Part shown: piece by piece, positions 6,461 to 12,809 of the stretch
Numbering within the stretch: the first letter of the stretch is position 1
Layout of the letters: each line of letters begins with the position of its first letter
NCBI GenBank assembly: GCA_003132865.1
Contig: PKYZ01000599.1
Location: 4,712 to 17,520 of the forward strand
Reading direction: 5' to 3'
DNA: 12,809 nucleotides
Origin: Bryobacterales bacterium
GTDB lineage: Bacteria; Acidobacteriota; Terriglobia; Bryobacterales; Bryobacteraceae
Notes under the pieces: generated by a model
Databases searched by the model: none
The model's input: the letters and a program-made list of their open reading frames with translations, nothing else
What the model was told of the DNA's origin: nothing
Program-made: the position numbers and the translations under genes

Positions 6461-9400
6461 CTAGAAACTGATCTTAAACTGCCCCTGGCCCTGACGTTGC
6501 GTATTCGCTTGGCTATTGATCACCTTACCGAAATTCGGATCGGTGAGCACCAGGGATGACGGCCCGCCTAAGACGACGCGGTTGAACAGGTTGAAGTACG
6601 AAATGCGTAGTTCGGCTTTGACATGTTCCCCGAAGGCGAAATTCTTGCTCAGCGAGACGTTTTCATTAAGGTTCCACGGACCGCGGATATCGAGAACGCG
6701 CGGCGCCGTGCCCAGCACCCAGAGTCCTGGATTAGTGAAGGCGGCTGCGTTCAGCACCGGCAGTCCCTTGTAGACGTTGGCGTAAGAGAACTCCTGTTGC
6801 ACGCCCGGAACGATATTGGCGCGATTGCATGGCGCGCACCCGTTCCCTAGCGGATCGCCAGGAACTGTTACCGACCCGCCCGTGCCATTCCACAGCGGCG
6901 TGCCTTCCTGGTACGTGAGGATGGGACTAAGCGCCCAGCCGCCCAGTATGTTGCTGGCGACTCCCTGGTTGTTCAGCAAAGGTTTGCCTTTGCCGATCGG
7001 CAACTCGTAAGTGCCTGCGATGCTGATCATCTGAGGCTGATCGTTGTTGTCAATCGACCATTCCGCTTTTTGGTTGTTCCGGTTCAGCGCAGTGTTGGCG
7101 AACGACGAGAAGCCGGAGTTTGTGTTCGACATCATCCGCGACAGGTTGTAGGAAACCAGGAAACCCAGGCCGGCCGACAAGCGTTTCTCCAACACCATTT
7201 GCAGCGCGTTATACAATGAAGATCCGCTATTGTCGAAGTTGTTAAAGATGCTTGCAAACTGCGGGTAAGGACGCAATGCCTGCAGCACGGTGGCGCTGCT
7301 TCCGTAGTTATTGAGGAAATTCGCATACGGAATCGCAACACCGGCGGCTATCGCCGCTGCAGAGTTGACCGGCAGACCGAGGGTGCTGCCCAGGCCCAGC
7401 TTACTGGAATCGAGCTGATTCGGAGGGTTCAACTGGGCTGGCAGAAAATTGCCCCGGTTGCCTGCGTAATGCGCCGAAAGTAACATGTTAGAGGGCAGTT
7501 CGCGCTGGATACCGACGCTCCAGGAAATCACGTACGGCGCAATGCCGTCGGTGGGCGAAAAAGCATTAATCGGTTGCGCGATGCCCAAACTGTTGCTGAA
7601 GGGAACCGGAGCCGGTATGGGGAGGATGTTGCTCTCCCAGGAGCCGAAGCCGGGAGTGGTGGTCCCAGTCGAATTCCGGTTGAACGACCCGGTCAAGAGG
7701 TTGGCGTAGTTAACGGCCACTTTGCTGGTGCCGTATTCGTACGCGCCGCCATCCAGGTAATTCCACGAGAGGCCACCCTGCAGGACCGTCTTGTTGTTTA
7801 GACCATAGGAAAAACCAAACCGCGGGCTGAAGTGGTTCCATCGGATGTTGGCATGCGTGAATCCCGCGCAGCCCGTGCAGGTGCCGAACTTGGTAGCGGC
7901 TCCCGGCAGTCCGTCCGCCGCGGGGTTGGGAATCTTAGGATCGAAGTAAACGATTTGGTTGTTCACCTCGGTGAACGGCACCATCACATCCCACCGCAAG
8001 CCGATATTGATCGTAAAGTTCGGCCGCAGCTTAATGTCATCCTGGATGTAGGGCGAAAAGTCGCGGTTGCGAAGCCTCAGTTCCGGCGAACCTATCCGGT
8101 TTGCGCTATCCACGGTGCCCAGCAGGAAGCTCGCGAACGCATTGCCAGTAGTCCCCAAATTGTTCGGGTCGGCCGTCTCGTTGTTGCTGAAGCTGAAGCT
8201 GCCGGCGCAGTGCTGGCATTCGTTGTCATCCTGGTAAGTTCTGCGGGTCTCCCACCCGATATTAAGGGTGTGTTTGCCCCGGATCCAGAGATAGTTGTTT
8301 TCGATGACCCACCCCAACTTCCGGTTGATCGATTGAATCCACGGCGATCCCATGGTGGTCGGCGAAAGTGGGCCGCTGAAGTTAAGGGCGGGAAGTTGCG
8401 GCGCGCCCGGGGCGGCGGCGAAGTTGCTATTTTTTACAAGGCTGATCTGATCGTTCAGTTCGCCCAGCCAGCTTGCGCCGACGGTCATCACCAGGTGCGG
8501 CGTCAGGGAATTGGAGTAGTTCAGCAGGAATACAGTGCCCAGATCCGGGTTATAGGTTTCGGCTCCTAGTTCGCCTGTGAGGCAGCAATTGCCGTTCTCC
8601 GTGGCGTACGAAGTCCACTTATCCCGCCAACTGCTCCAGTGGACGGACTGTTTGTCGTTGATGTTGTAATCGATGTTGAACCCCCAGGGGTCCTGCCGGG
8701 TGGGTATCACGCCCAGTTGGGAAAACTCATTGTTCGCATAGCCCGGTCCAGTGGGGTCTGGCATCAAAGGAGTGAGAGTCGACGACAACGCGCTGATGCG
8801 GGTCGGCGGGATGATGTTTCCAGGGAACTGTGTGCCGGTAGTCGGATCGAAGATCGGGATCGGCGCACTGTTGGGCAGATTTAGGAGGCCGCTGAAATTC
8901 CCCTGCTTCTCCGCTGCGGTGGGTAGACTGAAGAAGCCCGTGCTGCTGGCGTTGGTTCGATACCATTCCATGCTGAGGTGGAAAAACAACCGGTTCTTGC
9001 CGTTGTACACTTTGGGAAGCCAGACCGGGCCGCCGACCGTGAAGCCAAAGTTGTTCTCCTTGTCGATCGGGGTGGTTGGGTTGTAAGCGCCCCGCGCGTC
9101 GAAGAAGTTGTTCCGGATGATCTCGAAGGCGTCTCCGTGAAGCTGGTTCGTGCCCGACGCGGTTTGGTACGTGACTACTCCCTGTGCCAAGCCGTATTGG
9201 GCTGAGAAGGACGAACGCAGGACGTTGAACTCGTTAACCTGTTCGAAAGGCGGGTTCCAGATGGTTTGGAAGCCTTGCGTTTCGGACTGGGCCATCGGCA
9301 CGCCGTTAAACACCACCTCGCTCTCAAAATCGACTCCGCCGTTAATTCGTTTGCTAAAGGTGCCGCCCGTTACGCCCGGAGCCAGGAAAACGAACTGGTC

Positions 9401-9922
9401 GATTTGCCGGCCTCGGCCGCCGGCGAGTTCGACCGGAAGCGCTTCCACTACCGCGTTTTCAATGGTGGTGCCTAGTTCCGGCTGAGTGGTATTCAGAGTG
9501 ATCGCGGTTTCCTGGACTTCGACGCTCTGCGAGACGTTGCCAGTCTGCATCGATACGTCCACGGTGGAGGGACGCCCCACCTCGACCAAGACCCCGTTGT
9601 GCACGGACATCTGAAAGCCAGGGTCCTCGGCTTGCACGGTGTACGCGCCGGGAATCAGGTCCGTGACGGTGTACGTGCCGGAAGAGCTGGTGACCGAGTG
9701 GCTTGCCACTAGGGTCGCCGTATTCGTCACCGTTATCTTTACATTGGGCATCACGCCGCCGGTTGCGTCGGTTACCGTCCCGGTAATCGAACTAAGGGCT
9801 TGGCCGTGCAGGGTTGCCGGAGAAGTCAGCAACACAACGCAGACGGCCAAACAGGCGGCCAAAAAGCGCCAGCCAGTCGCGCCGGCGCGCTGTAACAGCG
9901 GAAACGTCGAGAAAACCCTCAT
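6461..9922 (-). CDS. Oar-like TonB-dependent outer-membrane receptor with carboxypeptidase-regulatory-like domain
   Basis: This gene encodes 1153 residues. The ATG at 9922 is chosen because AAGGAG lies six bases upstream; an in-frame TTG at 9928 abuts that Shine-Dalgarno and is unlikely. The signal peptide is about residues 1-41 (LAVCVVLLTSPATLHGQA). A carboxypeptidase-regulatory-like beta-sandwich follows at about 44-128 (SITGTVTDATGGVMPNVKI ... GTYTVTDLIPGAYTVQAE). The plug region is about 135-270 (VNEFNVLRSSFSAQYG; GVVTYQTASGTNQLHGDAF), then a large barrel starting around 290 (NNFGFTVGGPVW) and ending in a terminal aromatic, FKISF. The length fits the acidobacterial Oar-like group. It would import, or hold at the surface, a large substrate using TonB energy; no TonB box was identified and the substrate is unknown. 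Putative external loops carry a Cys-Cys pair (446-447) and three CxxC motifs (569, 682, 1029). It is the first gene of the minus-strand cluster and divergent from the regulator at 10297. Confidence 0.93.
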   Translation of the reverse strand: MRVFSTFPLLQRAGATGWRFLAACLAVCVVLLTSPATLHGQALSSITGTVTDATGGVMPNVKITVTNTATLVASHSVTSSSGTYTVTDLIPGAYTVQAEDPGFQMSVHNGVLVEVGRPSTVDVSMQTGNVSQSVEVQETAITLNTTQPELGTTIENAVVEALPVELAGGRGRQIDQFVFLAPGVTGGTFSKRINGGVDFESEVVFNGVPMAQSETQGFQTIWNPPFEQVNEFNVLRSSFSAQYGLAQGVVTYQTASGTNQLHGDAFEIIRNNFFDARGAYNPTTPIDKENNFGFTVGGPVWLPKVYNGKNRLFFHLSMEWYRTNASSTGFFSLPTAAEKQGNFSGLLNLPNSAPIPIFDPTTGTQFPGNIIPPTRISALSSTLTPLMPDPTGPGYANNEFSQLGVIPTRQDPWGFNIDYNINDKQSVHWSSWRDKWTSYATENGNCCLTGELGAETYNPDLGTVFLLNYSNSLTPHLVMTVGASWLGELNDQISLVKNSNFAAAPGAPQLPALNFSGPLSPTTMGSPWIQSINRKLGWVIENNYLWIRGKHTLNIGWETRRTYQDDNECQHCAGSFSFSNNETADPNNLGTTGNAFASFLLGTVDSANRIGSPELRLRNRDFSPYIQDDIKLRPNFTINIGLRWDVMVPFTEVNNQIVYFDPKIPNPAADGLPGAATKFGTCTGCAGFTHANIRWNHFSPRFGFSYGLNNKTVLQGGLSWNYLDGGAYEYGTSKVAVNYANLLTGSFNRNSTGTTTPGFGSWESNILPIPAPVPFSNSLGIAQPINAFSPTDGIAPYVISWSVGIQRELPSNMLLSAHYAGNRGNFLPAQLNPPNQLDSSKLGLGSTLGLPVNSAAAIAAGVAIPYANFLNNYGSSATVLQALRPYPQFASIFNNFDNSGSSLYNALQMVLEKRLSAGLGFLVSYNLSRMMSNTNSGFSSFANTALNRNNQKAEWSIDNNDQPQMISIAGTYELPIGKGKPLLNNQGVASNILGGWALSPILTYQEGTPLWNGTGGSVTVPGDPLGNGCAPCNRANIVPGVQQEFSYANVYKGLPVLNAAAFTNPGLWVLGTAPRVLDIRGPWNLNENVSLSKNFAFGEHVKAELRISYFNLFNRVVLGGPSSLVLTDPNFGKVINSQANTQRQGQGQFKISF

Positions 9923-9928
9923 GTGCAA

Positions 9929-9934
9929 CTCCTT
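9929..9934 (-). promoter_or_regulatory. Shine-Dalgarno AAGGAG of the TonB receptor
   Basis: AAGGAG is followed by six bases and then ATG at 9922. This decides the receptor start over the in-frame TTG at 9928. It is one of only two strong ribosome-binding sites in the window. Confidence 0.85.
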
Positions 9935-10150
9935 GTCAAAAATGTCTTGAAAGCGAATCCCAGAGCAAAACCCCTCGCATTTTTACCCTAGTGTTTTACC
10001 ATTAAACCTTTTTTCGGTCTATAGTGGTGAGGAATTCCTGAAATTCTGATGAAATCTTTTGGACACAGCGAGTTGGACGGTTTCGTACGGGGTTCGAGGT
10101 TGGCTCGCGGATCTGTATGACCGCAAAGCGGAACGCAGGCGGCATCAGCG

Positions 10151-10194
10151 GCCGGTGATGGCGCGGCGACGGGAAACGCGGATATCCCACCGGC
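10151..10194. repeat. Inverted repeat GCCGGTG/CACCGGC
   Basis: Two perfect 7-bp arms are separated by 30 bp, about 100 bp upstream of the regulator. It could be an operator for a dimeric DNA-binding protein, or chance in GC-rich DNA. Confidence 0.35.
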
Positions 10195-10230
10195 TTGTAA
10201 CAACGTTTAACGGTTCTGTGGCGCGGAACT

Positions 10231-10268
10231 GTCGGGCTGAAGACCGACACCGGCACGCTGAAGCGTGC
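10231..10268 (+). repeat. Single REP-like palindromic unit
   Basis: Two adjacent hairpins with CTGAAG centres: GTCGGGCTGAAGACCGAC (10231-10248, one mismatch) and GCACGCTGAAGCGTGC (10253-10268, perfect 7-bp stem), followed by GCTACC. The order and sequence match the right half of the element at 6415-6456, so both belong to one dispersed family. The second hairpin covers the -35 region of the regulator's promoter. Confidence 0.75.
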
Positions 10269-10283
10269 GCTACCGATTTGCGC

Positions 10284-10289
10284 TATAAT
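10284..10289 (+). promoter_or_regulatory. Perfect -10 box (TATAAT) of the regulator gene
   Basis: TATAAT ends 7 bp before the ATG at 10297, so transcription would begin at or next to the start codon. The -35 position at 17-bp spacing (10261-10266, AAGCGT) does not match TTGACA and lies within the second hairpin of the REP-like unit. Either an activator or an alternative sigma factor is needed, or the -10 works largely alone. Confidence 0.55.
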
Positions 10290-10296
10290 CGGTCCC

Positions 10297-12804
10297 ATGC
10301 TTCACGGCGGGGATGGGGATCTGGCCGGTCCGCCTGCGCGAGGGAGAATTACAGCCGCCATGCCCGCGGCACACGGAAAGGCAGTTGGCGATGAGTTCGC
10401 AGCGAGGGTGTGCGGGCAAATCTACCGTTGCGAAGATGTGGAGATCGACCCTTCCCTAGCCTGCCTCAAGCGCGGCGGACTGGAGCAGCATCTTCGCCAA
10501 CAATCCTTTCACTTGCTGCTGTACATGATCGAGCGGCGCCAGCGGCTGATTAGCAAGGAAGAGCTGATTGAGAACTTCTGGCGAGACGCGGCGGTCACCG
10601 ACAACGCCGTCGTCCAGTGCATCAAGGAGATCCGAAAGGTTCTGGGCGACGATCCGCACGAACCGCGATTTATCCGGACAATTCACAAGATTGGCTACCG
10701 CTTTATTGCGATTGTTGTGGAAGAGCCGTTGGCTGCCGAAGCGGGCCGTCCAAGTCTGGAGAGCGAGGGGGCTGGTCCGTCCTTCGCGGGGAAGGCCGCT
10801 GGGGCCGAAGCCATGGCGGCTGGAGCCGAAACGAAGGCTGCTGGGGCCGCGGCGATAAGAGGCCCCCACCCGCGATTGAACCCGTGGCTCCGATGGTTTG
10901 TGCTGGGTCTTGCAGCCACGGGAGGAATTGTCCTCACTGGGACCGTGCTCCACCATTCCACAGCCTCAAGAGTGGAAGTGACCCTGCCTCGGGTTCCCGG
11001 ACGGAAGGCGCTCGCCGTGATGTATTTCGAGAATCAGAGCGCCAAGCCGGCTCTAAACTGGCTGAGCGAGGGCTTGGCCGACATGTTCATCACCGACCTT
11101 GCCCGTTTCGACAAGCTGACAGTCCTGAGCCGCCAACAGCTTCATCTGCTCCTGGAGAGAAGCCGCCACAAACCCCAAAGCGGGATTCACCTGGACGATG
11201 CGTTGGATATCGCACGCAAGAGCCATGCCGAGGCCGTCCTGCTGGGCAGTTTCCTGACGCTGGGAGAAAAGATTTTGATCAACACACGGCTGTTTGAGAC
11301 CGCCAGCGGCCAATTGCTCGCCGCGGACCAGTTCGAGGTGGACCAGCCGGCGGATATTCTGGCGCGGATCGATCTGCTGTCGCCCAAGCTGGCGGCTCAC
11401 CTGGGCACCACGCCTGTCGACATGCGCCATCAGACCGGCCTCGCCGAAGCCATGACCAACAACCTGGAGGCTTACCGATACTATTCCCTGGGTGTGAGCA
11501 AGGCACAGGCGTTTCAGAACGCGCAGGCCATCGCGCTGTTGCGCAAGGCCGTGCAACTGGATCCGAAATTCGCCATGGCCTACGCGCGGATCGGATACGC
11601 CTACTCGGTAACGGATTTCGTGCCGGAGAAAGGCAGGCCGTTCCTGGCAAAGGCCATCCAATTATCGGACCACCTGGCGCCCAAGGACCGCCTGTATGTC
11701 ACAGCGTGGTATGCGATCGCCCGGCAGGATTACCCCGGGGCGATCCGGACCATGCAACAAATTGTCGACCAATTCCCGTTGGAAACGGAAGCCTACACGC
11801 GCCTGGCCCGGCTTCTGTACGGAGAGGAGCGGCCGCAAGAAACCATCGCGGTGGTGCGGCGGGGGCTTGCGGTAGATCCTGAATTCGGAGATCTATACAA
11901 CGTGCTGGGCGTCTGCTACCTGGGCCTGGGGCGGTACGATGAGGCCATCGCGGCGCATCAGCGCTACGTGCAGCTTGCGCCGGCCGAGCCCAATGCGCAC
12001 GACAGCCTGGGCATGTCCATTCAGCAGTCCGGAAGGTACGAGAGTGCCGCTGGCGAGTATAGCGCCGCCTTGTCGCTCGATCCGGAATTTGAGCCGGCCA
12101 TTATTCACCTCGGTAACGTCTACTTCCAGCAGGGCCGCTACCGCGACGCTCTCCGCCAGTACCAGCGCTACATTCAAGTGACCGGGTCGGATACGGCGCG
12201 CGCGGTCGGCTACAGCAGCCTGGCGCAGGTGTACTGGCGGCAGCGGGATCTCAGCCGCGCGGAACAAGCTGCCCAGAACGAGACCCGGTATGCGAAGGGC
12301 GCCGTCTGGAGCGAACTGCTCCTGGCGTTGGAACGAGGCGAGACTGCCAAGGCGGCAAGGCTGAAAGGCAGGTTTCTGAAGTATTTTCAGGATGTGCCCT
12401 ATCCAGGGCGCGGGTCGAGGGACGAACGGAGGAGCTACGAATATTATATGGGCGCCCTGGCGTTGCACGAAAAGCAGCCCAGCCAGGCGATCGCCCACTT
12501 CCAGGCGGCACTGCGCCATCTGCCGCCCAGTTCCGGGCTGGACCTCTATGAAGACTGTCTGGCCAATGCATACCTCGAACTAGCGCGCCTGGATGATGCC
12601 GTCTCCGAGTATCAACGCATTCTGCGCCTCAATCCGAATTACCCCTTGGCGCAATACCATCTAGCGCAGGCTTATCGGGGAAAGCGTCAGGCCGAGCAGG
12701 CCCGTGCGGCATACGAGCGGTTCCTGCAGATCTGGAAAGGCGCGGATGCGGATATCCCCGAGGTCGTGGACGCCAAGAAAGGACTGCTAGCCCGAAGTTC
12801 CTAG
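10297..12804 (+). CDS. Membrane-anchored winged-helix (CadC-like) regulator with TPR sensor domain
   Basis: This gene encodes 835 residues from the ATG at 10297. An ATG at 10360 (residue 22) is a fair alternative, with GAGGGAG about 13 nt upstream. Residues about 40-140 are an OmpR/PhoB-type winged helix: LISKEELIENFW, then TDNAVVQCIKEIRKVLGDD, and the wing RFIRTIHKIGYRF. A low-complexity Ala/Gly linker (about 141-190) leads to one transmembrane helix at about 197-219 (WLRWFVLGLAATGGIVLTGT). Residues about 236-370 resemble the TolB-N/FlgO-like domain (LAVMYFENQS, NWLSEGLADMFITDL, AEAVLLGSF). About ten TPR units fill 390-830. The winged helix faces the cytoplasm and the rest the periplasm, as in CadC, so it should sense a periplasmic ligand and bind DNA directly without a receiver domain. 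It is divergent from the TonB receptor gene, a likely target. The stop codon is 5 bp before the window end. Confidence 0.9.
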   Translation: MLHGGDGDLAGPPARGRITAAMPAAHGKAVGDEFAARVCGQIYRCEDVEIDPSLACLKRGGLEQHLRQQSFHLLLYMIERRQRLISKEELIENFWRDAAVTDNAVVQCIKEIRKVLGDDPHEPRFIRTIHKIGYRFIAIVVEEPLAAEAGRPSLESEGAGPSFAGKAAGAEAMAAGAETKAAGAAAIRGPHPRLNPWLRWFVLGLAATGGIVLTGTVLHHSTASRVEVTLPRVPGRKALAVMYFENQSAKPALNWLSEGLADMFITDLARFDKLTVLSRQQLHLLLERSRHKPQSGIHLDDALDIARKSHAEAVLLGSFLTLGEKILINTRLFETASGQLLAADQFEVDQPADILARIDLLSPKLAAHLGTTPVDMRHQTGLAEAMTNNLEAYRYYSLGVSKAQAFQNAQAIALLRKAVQLDPKFAMAYARIGYAYSVTDFVPEKGRPFLAKAIQLSDHLAPKDRLYVTAWYAIARQDYPGAIRTMQQIVDQFPLETEAYTRLARLLYGEERPQETIAVVRRGLAVDPEFGDLYNVLGVCYLGLGRYDEAIAAHQRYVQLAPAEPNAHDSLGMSIQQSGRYESAAGEYSAALSLDPEFEPAIIHLGNVYFQQGRYRDALRQYQRYIQVTGSDTARAVGYSSLAQVYWRQRDLSRAEQAAQNETRYAKGAVWSELLLALERGETAKAARLKGRFLKYFQDVPYPGRGSRDERRSYEYYMGALALHEKQPSQAIAHFQAALRHLPPSSGLDLYEDCLANAYLELARLDDAVSEYQRILRLNPNYPLAQYHLAQAYRGKRQAEQARAAYERFLQIWKGADADIPEVVDAKKGLLARSS
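10798..10854 (+). repeat. 21-bp tandem repeat in the regulator linker
   Basis: Two full 21-bp units (10798-10818 and 10819-10839) and a partial third encode AGAEAMA, AGAETKA and AGAAAI. They form part of the flexible linker between the winged helix and the membrane helix. Its length may vary between strains. Confidence 0.6.
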
Positions 12805-12809
12805 GCCCA

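Larger units (their letters stand above)
9935..10296. other. Divergent intergenic region between TonB receptor and regulator
   Basis: No gene is credible here; open frames crossing it run through palindromes and lack family resemblance. The left third (about 9940-10060) is AT-rich and probably holds the receptor promoter, but I found no convincing -35/-10 pair; TATAGA on the minus strand near 10020-10025 is the best -10-like hexamer. A perfect 10-bp palindrome, AGGAATTCCT, lies at 10030-10039. GCCGGTG at 10151-10157 and CACCGGC at 10188-10194 form a 7-bp inverted repeat. The right end carries the REP-like unit and the TATAAT box listed separately. Any of the palindromes could be an operator; none matches a site I recognise. 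Confidence 0.6.

Noticed and set aside
7832..8569. 245-codon plus-strand frame inside the TonB receptor
   Set aside because: The opposite strand carries the continuous barrel; the plus frame has no start signal and no recognisable domain.
9934..9939. TTGACA on the minus strand just before the receptor Shine-Dalgarno
   Set aside because: A -35 box here would place transcription inside the receptor gene, and no -10 follows at the right distance.
10253..10268. Hairpin considered as a Rho-independent terminator
   Set aside because: There is no T-tract after it, no gene ends upstream on that strand, and the same sequence recurs at 6356-6371 and 6435-6451 as a dispersed repeat.
10002..10298. 98-codon minus-strand frame upstream of the regulator
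   Set aside because: It crosses the REP-like unit and the inverted repeat, ends in the AT-rich promoter zone, and resembles no protein.

Overview
The window looks like chromosomal DNA from an acidobacterium of the Solibacter/Bryobacter type. This is inferred from gene content: a very large Oar-like TonB-dependent receptor with an N-terminal carboxypeptidase-regulatory-like domain, a membrane-anchored winged-helix regulator with a TPR tail, an FG-GAP (ASPIC/UnbV, CRTAC1-like) protein divergent from a TPR lipoprotein, and a multiheme c-type cytochrome carrying TPRs. The DNA is GC-rich, and no phylogenetic marker gene, tRNA or rRNA is visible.

Layout, left to right. (1) 1-734, minus: the first 244 residues of an exported FG-GAP/ASPIC-UnbV protein, cut by the window edge. 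(2) An AT-rich gap of about 35 bp separates it from a divergent TPR lipoprotein gene (770-1930, plus). (3) A hairpin at 1936-1959 sits between the converging ends of that gene and of a minus-strand cluster. (4) The cluster, read right to left in transcription order, is: the Oar-like TonB receptor (9922-6461); a gap filled by a head-to-head pair of REP-like palindromes; a seven-CxxCH cytochrome with a parvulin-like segment and TPRs (6336-4372); an exported TPR protein built from two 278-residue copies (4348-2609); and a small exported protein of unknown function (2599-1964) whose Shine-Dalgarno overlaps the preceding stop codon. (5) A 374-bp divergent intergenic region carries another REP-like unit. 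(6) A CadC-like regulator (10297-12804, plus) has, in order, a DNA-binding winged helix, linker, one transmembrane helix, a TolB-N/FlgO-like domain and many TPRs. Its start codon lies 7 bp downstream of a perfect TATAAT.

How the genes may work together (inference). The receptor would bring an unidentified substrate through the outer membrane. The cytochrome, the two-copy TPR protein and the small protein all carry export signals and probably act in the periplasm. The divergent regulator has an extracytoplasmic TPR sensor and is the natural candidate to control the cluster. No substrate can be read from the sequence. All genes look intact except the one cut by the left edge, and no transposase, phage gene or CRISPR array is present.

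The most unusual item is the heptaheme cytochrome/parvulin-like/TPR chain. Next come the REP-like palindrome family, one copy of which occupies the -35 region of the regulator's promoter, and the exact 278-residue internal duplication.
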